From the NCBI GenBank assembly GCA_004151065.3, contig NWUY0300013222.1, positions 20,267 to 31,908 on the forward strand: DNA of 11,642 nt, in the 5' to 3' direction. The stretch's first letter is position 1; the number at the start of each line of letters is the position of its first letter. Both the position numbers and the translations under genes were made by a program. This DNA comes from Larix sibirica (Eukaryota > Streptophyta > Pinopsida > Pinales > Pinaceae). The notes below the pieces were generated by a model. The model made no database searches. It had not been told where the DNA came from and was given only the letters and a program-made list of their open reading frames with translations. Shown here one piece after another: positions 1-9,193 of the stretch.

Positions 1-549
1 GGTGATAAAAAACTATGCAAATAATTGATTTTTATACCATCCATACATTTGGAAGAGATAGAAGGCCAACATAAACATAAACAAATTTACTAGAATCAAA
101 GAAATGATATCAATGCAAATAATCAAGTTATGTTATTGTTACCTTGTGTATTAAGATCAGTGTGGAGGTCGTATGGACTTACCATGTGTTTGGGAAGGGC
201 CACTTCTCTTGAAGAGGAGTGTGTGGATCATTGTGATAAGTAGAGAGGGAGAATCTATTTGCATGGCCAACCTCCCATCCGAAAATTTGCTCATTGGAAC
301 CCTATGATCGAATGATGAAGTGACCAATTCACTTGTGCATGGCCATGGTCTGGCCTTCCTCGTGGAAGCCAATCTTAACATTTTACCTTTATGTGAAGTT
401 GGAAATGGGTCTAGATTATGGAATACCTCCATATATATTGGAATGACTGCTATTTACCTATTTGATCCAAGAGACTGTGGGAAGGTGGCCATAAATCTAG
501 TAAATAAAGGAGTACTTGGCATGCAACTCTCTCGTGTATTAAAGTACTA
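1..549. other. Non-coding single-copy stretch
   Basis: No gene can be supported here. Two overlapping open frames occur at 157-432 on the minus strand and 320-550 on the plus strand. Neither resembles a protein I know. The plus frame would begin at GTG with a TGA just upstream (305-307), so it is not a plausible eukaryotic start. The segment around 160-420 is somewhat more G+C-rich than its surroundings and could be a very old coding or transposon relic, but no motif supports that. Confidence 0.5.
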
Positions 550-1784
550 ATATGCATGATAGTAAATCAAAATTCCACTATGAATCATGGACATGATAGT
601 TGTTGTTATCATTGTCGCATTCAAGTTTGGAATCCTCCCTCCATGGGAGCCAACGAGGGTTATAGCATGGAAGGAATCAACTAGATTTCTGGGCACATGG
701 TGGAATGTACCAACCAGTATTAATGATAGACTAACTCACTCTCCTACAAGATTCAGGGCAAAATAATGATCTTCAGTGACTAGTTTGACTGTATGTAGGA
801 AAAATCAAAGAACTCTGGAGGGGATGAGGACTATTCAAGTTGATAGAACCTTTGCACAATGTATTGGGAAAATTAATTGTTTGAACATCAACGAGGATTA
901 ATTCTACTCCAATGCTCCTGGGAACCCCAACATATGCAAACGAGAAGATCAACTAAGCATGGAATGAGAACCAAAGGTGAATAATTATGAATTAGGGAGG
1001 ATAAATAACATCAAATAAAATTCAATGGAAAACCTAGGTTAACTCCAGCAAGTTTGGGAAGGTTCTGAGGAAATCTCACAAACATACAAGAAAAAATGCC
1101 TTCAAGTATTACACAACTAGGCAAAATTCAAGACTTCCAAAACAGTCTGAGAGGCTCATTAATTTATTATATTAAGCTTGGAATGAGTCATATGGAATAG
1201 TAATTAACATCAAAAATATAAATAATTTAATTTGGACCAATACTCCTTCATTTATCACACAAGTTCTTGAAACTAGCTCAGTTTCATTGAAATCTAGAGT
1301 AGGTGTAAGGAGAGGTATTGGAATCAGAATTTTATTCGGTAAAAATTCAGAGTTGACATCAAAGATCCATTATTACACTCATATAATCCATCCATACCTG
1401 ATTCATTGTCATGAACCCAGAATGACTGAGTGGGTAATTTGGTGAAATTTAAAATTTTACTCTTACTAAAGATCTACACAGTAAAATTATTTGTAATTAG
1501 TACCAAAAATATGCCATTTTTGCGTCGATGGAAGACGACTATTTACAAAAATAATCAACATGCATTTAATCAATGTTCCGACAATTGACGTTTATAACCA
1601 TTATTGATTACTTATGCAAGGGTGTTAACACATACTTCCAACCAGTCAAATTACTTTTTATATCAAGTGATACTCATGCAACTCCTTCGGTTTCCCATGA
1701 AACCATTATATGTAAAGGAGCAATGTAATTACATACTATGATAGTAACTCCCTCAAAAAGTTGATGATTAAATGAGTCGAATAA
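550..1784 (+). repeat. 1235-bp direct duplicate, copy A
   Basis: This block is repeated at a constant offset of 1236 bases in 1786-3020, with no insertions or deletions. I count nine substitutions by eye, giving about 99.3% identity. They lie at copy-A positions 1045, 1079, 1096, 1100, 1107, 1131, 1659, 1688 and 1750. The block ends exactly at the N at 1785. It is A+T-rich and holds no long open frame, although a few 30-60 codon stretches between stops (for example around 800-960) could be ancient coding relics that I cannot name. The exact collinearity and the N boundary favour an assembly overlap over a genuine tandem duplication. Confidence 0.95.
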
Positions 1785-1785
1785 N
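1785..1785. other. Single-N contig junction
   Basis: One ambiguous base separates copy A from copy B of the 1235-bp duplicate. The sequence restarts at the equivalent of position 550. This is what a scaffolder produces when two contigs are predicted to overlap but are not merged and a one-base placeholder is written instead. Confidence 0.85.
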
Positions 1786-3020
1786 ATATGCATGATAGTA
1801 AATCAAAATTCCACTATGAATCATGGACATGATAGTTGTTGTTATCATTGTCGCATTCAAGTTTGGAATCCTCCCTCCATGGGAGCCAACGAGGGTTATA
1901 GCATGGAAGGAATCAACTAGATTTCTGGGCACATGGTGGAATGTACCAACCAGTATTAATGATAGACTAACTCACTCTCCTACAAGATTCAGGGCAAAAT
2001 AATGATCTTCAGTGACTAGTTTGACTGTATGTAGGAAAAATCAAAGAACTCTGGAGGGGATGAGGACTATTCAAGTTGATAGAACCTTTGCACAATGTAT
2101 TGGGAAAATTAATTGTTTGAACATCAACGAGGATTAATTCTACTCCAATGCTCCTGGGAACCCCAACATATGCAAACGAGAAGATCAACTAAGCATGGAA
2201 TGAGAACCAAAGGTGAATAATTATGAATTAGGGAGGATAAATAACATCAAATAAAATTCAATGGAAAACCTAGGTTAACTGCAGCAAGTTTGGGAAGGTT
2301 CTGAGGAAATCTCATAAACATACAAGAAAAACTGCGTTCAAGGATTACACAACTAGGCAAAATTCAGGACTTCCAAAACAGTCTGAGAGGCTCATTAATT
2401 TATTATATTAAGCTTGGAATGAGTCATATGGAATAGTAATTAACATCAAAAATATAAATAATTTAATTTGGACCAATACTCCTTCATTTATCACACAAGT
2501 TCTTGAAACTAGCTCAGTTTCATTGAAATCTAGAGTAGGTGTAAGGAGAGGTATTGGAATCAGAATTTTATTCGGTAAAAATTCAGAGTTGACATCAAAG
2601 ATCCATTATTACACTCATATAATCCATCCATACCTGATTCATTGTCATGAACCCAGAATGACTGAGTGGGTAATTTGGTGAAATTTAAAATTTTACTCTT
2701 ACTAAAGATCTACACAGTAAAATTATTTGTAATTAGTACCAAAAATATGCCATTTTTGCGTCGATGGAAGACGACTATTTACAAAAATAATCAACATGCA
2801 TTTAATCAATGTTCCGACAATTGACGTTTATAACCATTATTGATTACTTATGCAAGGGTGTTAACACATACTTCCAACCAGTCAAATTACTTTTCATATC
2901 AAGTGATACTCATGCAACTCCTTTGGTTTCCCATGAAACCATTATATGTAAAGGAGCAATGTAATTACATACTATGATAGTAACTTCCTCAAAAAGTTGA
3001 TGATTAAATGAGTCGAATAA
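1786..3020 (+). repeat. 1235-bp direct duplicate, copy B
   Basis: Copy B of the block at 550-1784 is bounded on both sides by single Ns (1785, 3021), so it looks like one complete short contig. It differs from copy A at nine bases. At the three informative sites near its end (2895, 2924, 2986) it disagrees with copy A. The 47-bp piece that follows the second N covers the last of these sites and agrees with copy A there. The simplest reading is that copy B is an alternative-haplotype or error-bubble contig placed redundantly between two contigs that really adjoin. Confidence 0.95.
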
Positions 3021-3021
3021 N
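3021..3021. other. Single-N contig junction
   Basis: One ambiguous base lies between copy B (ending at 3020) and a 47-bp repeat of the same block end (3022-3068). The sequence after 3068 is new. Confidence 0.85.
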
Positions 3022-3068
3022 ATGATAGTAACTCCCTCAAAAAGTTGATGATTAAATGAGTCGAATAA
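3022..3068 (+). repeat. 47-bp third copy of block end
   Basis: These 47 bases are identical to 1738-1784, the end of copy A. They also match 2974-3020 except at one base, where the C at 1750 and 3034 is T at 2986. The next contig therefore starts with a 47-bp exact overlap to the contig that ends at 1784, the kind of overlap expected between neighbouring de Bruijn-graph contigs. Confidence 0.95.
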
Positions 3069-3344
3069 ACATCTAAAAGCAACATTTAATAATTTGAATC
3101 TTACCTTGTACATCTCCATAAATTTCTTACTTATTAGTATTAGACCTGAATTGTGCATGAACCCAATCATTAAAAACATCTTTGTATGATCACCACATGA
3201 CAACATTAGAAAACATAAATTATTCTTTTACTCAAAAACACTTGACGGAGCATACCCTGATACATAGATGACACAAGCTAAATAGTCACACATATGAAAA
3301 GTCCACATCTACAAAAGAGACAATTTTAACGTGGTTCACCGAAT
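3069..3344. other. Non-coding; plant-repeat-like motif at its end
   Basis: A+T-rich sequence without a supportable gene. Around 3330-3341 it contains acgtggttcacc, followed shortly after by ggctatatccac (ggctacgtccac in the second copy at 3580-3591). To my recollection, paired motifs of this form recur in dispersed repeats of many plants. I cannot name the family, so this segment plus the following duplicate is only tentatively a dispersed repeat. Confidence 0.4.
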
Positions 3345-3575
3345 CTAGGGCTATATCCACAAAAGGTTTGCATCATATTATTTATTAAAAAGTGGTTTAC
3401 ATCCTGCAACACACGTGTTTCCTTTCACTTTCTTAAACGCCTCTTTCATGGAGCACTTATCAAAATGTTCAACTACTCTCTGAAGCGAAGATATCATACC
3501 CATACTACTAAGCACTTTGTAGAGCATAATACTATAATAACATAGTTTATACTAATCATACCCGAAATCCCATCT
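3345..3575 (+). repeat. 231-bp direct duplicate, copy A
   Basis: This segment is repeated at 3577-3810, the two copies separated only by the N at 3576. I count nine substitutions plus a 3-bp insertion in the second copy (near 3707-3715), about 96% identity. The divergence is higher than in the 550-3020 pair. It is compatible with a true tandem duplication, two members of a dispersed repeat, or divergent haplotypes joined end to end. No coding potential is visible. Confidence 0.93.
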
Positions 3576-3576
3576 N
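3576..3576. other. Single-N contig junction
   Basis: One ambiguous base separates the two copies of the 231/234-bp duplicate. The sequence restarts at the equivalent of position 3345. Confidence 0.8.
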
Positions 3577-3810
3577 CTTGGGCTACGTCCACAAAAGGTT
3601 TGCATCATATTATTTATTAAAAAGTGGTTTACATCCTAGAACACACGTGTTTCCTTTCACTTTCTTAAACGCCTCTTTCATGGAGCGCTTATCAAAATGT
3701 TCAACTACTTCTCTCTGAAGCAACGATATCATACCCATACTACTAAGCACTTTGTAGAGCGTAATACTATAATAACATAGTTTATACTAATCATACCCGA
3801 AATCCCATCT
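3577..3810 (+). repeat. 234-bp direct duplicate, copy B
   Basis: Second copy of 3345-3575, three bases longer. Its early motif ggctacgtccac looks closer to the form found in plant dispersed repeats than the ggctatatccac of copy A. Unlike copy A, it runs on into unique sequence (ctctcatggc) after 3810. Confidence 0.93.
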
Positions 3811-5632
3811 CTCTCATGGCTATCTATTAACAAAAGGTCAAGCATAACCATATTAATCCAACAAAGTATTTTCTCTATACTTTATCTTAACAAGGTCAAC
3901 AATTAGTTAAAGAATCCTAAAAATATACCGACATATACCTAAGGGTTTTCCAAATCAACTCTAACTGACATAATTTTTGGTCTCCAATCTCAAGAGTGAG
4001 AATATTGGATTAAAGGTTAGTTATTATAGTGGCAATTATATGTATATAAAAATATATACTTACATGCATTGAACCCTATAGTAAGAGTATAAAGATTTAT
4101 AATATCTTCTGATATAAAATCCACCATCGGTCTTTCATAAGGTATATCCCTTTTTAAATAATGAAAAAGGATGATTATAAGGTTACGAGCAACATACACA
4201 CATATATCAATTATAGATATATAAATATAAATTGAACCCTACTGAGACTCAGATTTTAAAATGTATAAGCACCACGTTTAGCAGAAATCTAGTATTGAAA
4301 AACACATCAATTAGAAACTTATCTAACACGCCAAGAAGACATTTAATGGTGTCAACAGAACATTGATGTTGTCATAACTCAGGTTACCAAGATCCTACAG
4401 AGATCAAGGCGATAATCGACTATGGTAAAATTCTATTCTGAACAAGGAATTCAAGGCTCCTAACTCTGCTACTAGAGAGATCTACTGAATTAATTATTAC
4501 GGAGCAAAAACCAAGACAGAGACTTATAGGGTTTATATCTTCGTAGATGCTAACAATATACAGAGTTTAGGAAGCAAACCATAATGAATAAACCCTACTA
4601 CTTGTGGCGGAAAGCACATACAGGAAATCCTACAGAAAACAACTGGTTTGTGGCAGCATATAAATATACAATGATATAACATATATTATTAGTTAATACC
4701 CAAACAAACGATAACCTTCACGGAGCCAACTTGGGGGCTGTGACTATACGAAATCAAAAGGGCAGAGATGAAAAATATCCCCATGGTTTACGGCAGTGCA
4801 TCAGTTAGTTATTCATCGCCGGCTCTTCTGGCAGCATACTTGAATTTAAAACCGAGTTAACTTGAACAAGGGATTAATGAAACTATTCCAGGATTTAGTT
4901 CTGCATTCATATTTTCCCCGCCAACTACAATCACTTAAGACAACATAAAAATAAAAAGGAAACTACAACGTTTAATGAACTACTCTGGATTTAGTTATGC
5001 GATTCAAGTCACTTTATCAACAACTACTTTCGTGGCAAGCATAGTAAGGTTACGACTCATCTTTTATGTACACAATGGGACCTACAGGTTTTTTACTTTC
5101 CAAAAAAGAAGTGAAGAACATAAAAATCTACGCCCAGTGGCGCTCTACTACAAATGGTAAGATCGTGATGGTAATCAATAGAAATTTGGGGAATCAAGCT
5201 CTTAAATTGAGCTATCCAAATGGAGTTTGTTGTCGCAAGAAAATAACCATAAAATCTATCAAGTAAATAAAAATCATATAAGCGCAGTCAAACACTGTCA
5301 CTCAAGAAGGTATAGAGACCGATCTTTATAGAAACAGAAACCTAAGATGGATCCATTCACAATCTTCGTGGCAGCTTTAACTACACATAGATCGTGGAAT
5401 TAAGTCGCATTCTAGGACAACGGATGTAAAAAGAGAAAAAGATCCACGAATCAACACGCATTAGCAACTATAGAGTATAAGCAAAGGTAAGAACCAAGAT
5501 AAGTCTGGCATTTCCAGACATCAGACGCATAATCAAAGTAGAGAAGCAGATCGGTTAGGTGGGTTTCGCCTTTGATCAAACAAGACAATGATGTAGAGAC
5601 CAANATCCACCAAAGTTTGGTTTGAAACAGTT
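3811..5632. other. Long A-rich non-coding stretch
   Basis: No gene is supported. The longest open frames (4017-4199 minus, 4975-5160 plus, 5066-5266 plus, each 60-66 codons) are of chance length and show no recognisable motif. The given strand is clearly richer in A than T; 5281-5340, for example, has 25 A and 11 T. This would fit T-rich intron or UTR sequence of a minus-strand transcript, but nothing confirms transcription. A short perfect hairpin (6-bp stem, 5-base loop) at 5503-5519 is within chance expectation. Confidence 0.45.
5604..5604. other. Single-N ambiguous base
   Basis: Another isolated N. Unlike 1785, 3021 and 3576, I find no obvious duplicated sequence across it. It may be a true one-base ambiguity, a contig junction with little or no overlap, or a collapsed gap of unknown length. 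Confidence 0.6.
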
Positions 5633-5957
5633 ACCTCAGGATCCCTTCTGCTGCAACCCAGGAGAATCTTGAGTGATAACACCTACCAAGAGATGATGGG
5701 GTCAAATTTAAGCTAGAACATGTGACTGAAGGGAAATGGAGAATAATGGTGAGGGCCGAGGATTCCGAAATTAAAGAATCTTGCCACACAAACAAAATAT
5801 GACTCAAAAACTTGGATTTGTTGCTGATGATAGTCTTGTCCTGGCCGCTATTAGGCAACTAAGGAATGGATCTCTCCACTCAACAGATGGTCAGGCGCTT
5901 GGAAGGCTCACTGAAACCTGCACTAATTCAGGCAAATCAAGGGTAAGGATCCTCTAG
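5633..5957. other. Possible exon or gene relic, unrecognised
   Basis: This island is a little more G+C-rich than its flanks and is open on both strands for moderate lengths. On the minus strand 5631-5858 is open for 75 codons and ends next to a plausible splice donor (gag then gtaact, at about 5633/5632). On the plus strand 5799-5957 encodes 52 residues and overlaps a donor-like gtaagg near 5943. The flanking A-rich (minus: T-rich) sequence to the left would suit a minus-strand intron. I do not recognise any of the peptides. This could be an exon, a decayed gene fragment or chance, so no function is assigned. Confidence 0.15.
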
Positions 5958-8127
5958 ATTTGCAAACTAATCTTAATAACCCAAACGAAAAAGGCTAAAA
6001 TATACACTATTGATGCATCGAGCATATATAAAACAGAGAAATACAACAGGTGGATCAATTGATCTAGCTTTATTCAACAATCAAGCTCTAGAATTACAAT
6101 GAAAAATCTTTGGGGATCCAATCCCATTACAATAAAATTTTACTGCTCTTATAGACTTCAATCAACCTAGGAAATGTGCCCTAGACATGAGAATGCATAT
6201 GGACGTTGTTATGATTAAATCTGCCGGACAAACTTGTAATTACAGTGTCTTAACTCTAGAATGCTTGTTGTTTGGATAGCGCACCTGTCAGGACATTGCT
6301 AATAGGCTGCTAGGTCACCCAGATCTCTCTGTTACTGCTCCTGTGTTACTCTTGTTCAAGGGTAGCGCACTTATGCATGGATTACTCAACCCACAGTTAT
6401 CTGGAAAAAAATTACATATACCAATACCTACCCTCACACAACTCTTCTTTAAGATTAGCCAATGGATTCATTGATTGCGTTTTTTAGCATGGTTTAGGGA
6501 CTGCATCGAAACTTGACTGATTTGTCCCCTTTTCACTGGCTGTGCCCTATTTTTGAGGTAATGACTGCTATTATATCTCATGCAAACAAGACTTAAACTC
6601 ATGGTGTTTGAACAACATGCAACTCAATCCTACTGTTGTTTGAATCTAGGTAAACATAACCTTTGAACTGTTGTTTGGTACCATGCAAACTGAAGTAGAA
6701 ACTGCTGTTGTCAGCATGCTCTTTCTGCTTTTCCTTTACTTCACTTCTAACAGGTCAACCTGGACGTTTCTTGGGTCAACTCTTTGTCATCACTTAGCAT
6801 GTGATCGATCCTCCTAGGATAACACTCTTAACTTATTTCAACTGCCATGCACTATTCCTATGGATGTTTTAACTAAGGTTCTTTCATTCATAAGAGACGC
6901 TACATATCTTTTCTTTTCTAGTTCTTCAACATAGACCGTATTTTGTGTGACTGGTGTCGCTGGTTCTAAGTAGGTTGACAAGCTTGTGATCAGGTAGGAG
7001 ATTATATTTCACAGGTATTGCAGATTTACTAATTTCTTTTCTACTTTTTGAGTAACTACATTCTGCGTCTTGATAAACCATATTTCCTACTTTACAATGG
7101 CCATTGTTAAGAGCTTCAAGTCGACAGTGCTTTTATGTTCCTTTGTTTCGATGGGAAGAAATTATACTTCTTCAAACATTTGCCAATCTCATACACTAAA
7201 TTACATGCGCGGACAAGAAATTATAATTTGTTTTGGAAACAAAGATCCACAAATTAACTGACTTTTTTTTCCAATTAAACAATCAAGTTTTAGTGTTGAA
7301 AGAAAACATTGTTATTATAGATTTACAGACCTCAAAATCTGTGCAACAAACAACACTTACTGTCATGTAGAGTCTAGACCCTTTTCTTCTACAGGATGGC
7401 CTTGCTGTGGATGTGCTTTGCCTCTAGCTTATTTTCTACAAATCAGGTTATCTATAGATCGTGTAGCCTTCCTGCAAGTTGATCTGATTCTCTTTGGCGG
7501 GCCCCACCTAGATATCAACCAGTGGTTCCAGGCCATTCCACTCCTCTGATTAAGTTAGCTCCAGCATGTTTCACATTGGTTTCACTCACCATATTTTGAC
7601 AACTTCAGTCATGGGATGACTCGTCAAGGACCTTGTCTAACCAGCGCCACCTTTTAATCTCAGCTCTTGTTTCACGCTGGTGACTCTTCACAAGAAGATA
7701 ATTCCCCATAGGTGGCACCTCTTCCTGCCAGTGTAACTTTTTTGTGGAAACCTTGGTATGTATCAATCTTTTGTAAGTGGCTCTAATCATGGGTTCACGG
7801 GCACCTTTCCATTAGGCTCCAATTCCTTATAGTAGGTACGTGGTTCCATTTCCTTACGAGTACCTTTCTGTCAATATAAACATTCTTTGACACTACCTCA
7901 TGGGTCCTCATATATGATGGCGACTCTCTTCTTCGATCAGTTGATGATTTGCAATTCCAAGGTTCCTCTTCATGGGTCAGATCTTGACTCTAACCTTTTT
8001 TCTTTTCAGTTCCCACTAAGTTTGACAAATTCCTAATGGTATTTTAGAATTTGACAGACAATCCCATGTTCTATTTGCAATACACTTTATTATTATGAAA
8101 TTAAAATTGTCTCTCATGACCTTGTTT
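5958..8127. other. Long non-coding stretch, T-rich from about 6200
   Basis: No gene is supported across about 2.1 kb. The strand becomes T-rich after about 6200; 6481-6540, for example, has 23 T and 11 A. The two longest open frames (7070-7261 plus, 63 codons; 7605-7790 minus, 61 codons) lack recognisable motifs. The minus one has a Lys/Arg- and Trp-rich end, which is only weakly suggestive. The last 100-150 bases (about 8000-8127) may be very decayed upstream sequence of the LINE that follows, because a frame there is loosely compatible with the region just before the recognisable part. Confidence 0.4.
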
Positions 8128-8167
8128 CACAGGACCTCGTTTCAGTTCACAGGACCTTGTTTTAGTT
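8128..8167 (+). repeat. 20-bp tandem duplication
   Basis: Two adjacent 20-bp units, 8128-8147 and 8148-8167, differ at two positions (both C to T). A third, partial unit (tgaccttgttt) lies just upstream, ending at 8127. The duplication sits exactly where recognisable LINE coding similarity begins, so it may mark the truncation or insertion boundary. Confidence 0.85.
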
Positions 8168-9193
8168 TGCGACATGCTTTTCAGCCTTGTGTTAATAAAG
8201 GATCCCTAGCCCTTCTAGAGAGAGTGCTTCAGACACCATTTTCAGGACATCTCATCCAAGATGTCTCTCATGGACACTCTCATCCGAACCACAGTCCTAT
8301 ATGGCTCTGAGGTGTGGGGGGCATGCCTACTTGAATGTGATTGGGCCTCAACAGAGAGAGTGAAGTTCCTCCTCTTTCGTTGCATCATTAGATGCAAACA
8401 GACAATACCTTTGGCCATTGTACTCACTGAGTTTGGAGCTCGACCTTTACGGCTTGAGGCTGTCTTTAGTCTTGTCTCTCTTTTACACCACCTTCGAAGC
8501 TTCACCAACACAGTGAAGGTGCACAATCGGTACCCATACTTGGCCTATCTCTCTTAAGAGTCCATTGCCTCAGTTAGCCCTTCAGGAAGCTCTAGATGTT
8601 GGTTTGTTGGTGTTGCAGAACTTTTAGCATTTGTCGGTATTACGATGGACCGGCTTCCCCCTTTTGGGTATTCCTTGGACGCGCCTAGTTGCCTCTTACC
8701 TACGAGGCAGGAGCTCAAAAAAATTACTAGAGCTGATATTTATAGACAATTTGTGCAGGTTACTTGGATCCAGTCCTTCGGGGGGGGGGGGTTTACGTCC
8801 CAAGATGGCCTTCATGCTACCCACTTTTTGGATTTGAGGGATGGTATCATTGTTCGGCCTCCTTACACATTCCGTCATTGGGAGCATGCTCTCCGTATTC
8901 CTTTAGGTCAATTCAAAGTGGGCTCTCACCATCTCCTGGTTGAGATAGATCGCCAGCTTGATCGGTCATATAGGATCTACCAGGTATGCCACCTTCGCGA
9001 GGTTGAGACCGAGGAGCACTTCATCTTTCAATCTCCTATCTATTATGAGACCCGTGAGTGATTTCACTGTCTTTTCAGGGACCTTTTTTCCATAGAGCTC
9101 TGAACTTTGACTAGATTCTTCAGATACCCTGATCAGATATGTCTAGCCTTATACTTGTAGGAGGCCCTCTGGATTTGTTCTTTCACCCTCTAG
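8140..9193 (+). pseudogene. LINE reverse transcriptase C-terminus, decayed
   Basis: This is the end of a LINE ORF2-type polyprotein. It starts in the first forward frame with a GPCFSL motif (about 8152-8169) and SLALLERV (8203-8226). An apparent one-base insertion near 8236 moves the reading into the second frame. There the hallmark DTLIRTTVLYGSEVWG follows (8273-8320), then DRLPPFGYSLDAP (8648-8686), then the C-terminal VETEEHF region (9002-9022). In-frame stops at 8555, 9059, 9101 and 9158 break it, and a stop at 9191 may be near the natural end. The knuckle of C-x2-C-x9-H-x4-C type keeps Cys at 8987 and His at 9017, but has Tyr at 8978 and Ser at 9032 where Cys is expected. The family call rests on motif order and spacing; no database comparison was possible. 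Confidence 0.8.
8780..8791 (+). repeat. G12 homopolymer in LINE pseudogene
   Basis: Twelve consecutive G residues, read as four Gly codons in the LINE frame. The frame is consistent with LINE-like sequence on both sides (WIQSF before, THFLDLRDG after), so the tract length is a multiple of three as sequenced. Such a run is prone to replication slippage and sequencing error. Confidence 0.9.

Noticed and set aside
157-550. Overlapping open frames on both strands (91 and 76 codons)
   Set aside because: Chance length, no recognisable motif; the plus-strand frame lacks an ATG at its start.
800-1120. Runs of 30-60 codons between stops in the 1235-bp block
   Set aside because: Several in-frame stops and no motif in any frame; not distinguishable from chance.
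2910-3206. 98-codon minus-strand open frame with an internal repeated peptide (LFDSFNHQLFE twice)
   Set aside because: It reads through the N at 3021 and the repeated peptide is the translation of the 47-bp overlap duplicated there, so the frame is an assembly artefact.
5503-5519. Perfect 6-bp-stem hairpin (gtctgg / ccagac)
   Set aside because: Too short to be meaningful in a plant intergenic region; no T-run or associated gene.
5799-5957. 52-codon plus frame with an FVADDS motif resembling the (F/Y)xDD catalytic motif of reverse transcriptases
   Set aside because: The motif stands alone; neighbouring reverse-transcriptase motifs are absent in all frames and the following spacing does not fit well.
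6024-6033. TATA-box-like tatataaa near the skew switch
   Set aside because: Such strings are common by chance in A+T-rich DNA and no transcript start or coding exon follows.
7605-7790. 61-codon minus-strand open frame with a basic, Trp-containing end
   Set aside because: Chance length in this composition, no recognisable family and no neighbouring exon.
8242-8526. 94-codon minus-strand open frame
   Set aside because: It lies antisense to the LINE coding remnant, whose plus frame carries the recognisable motifs.
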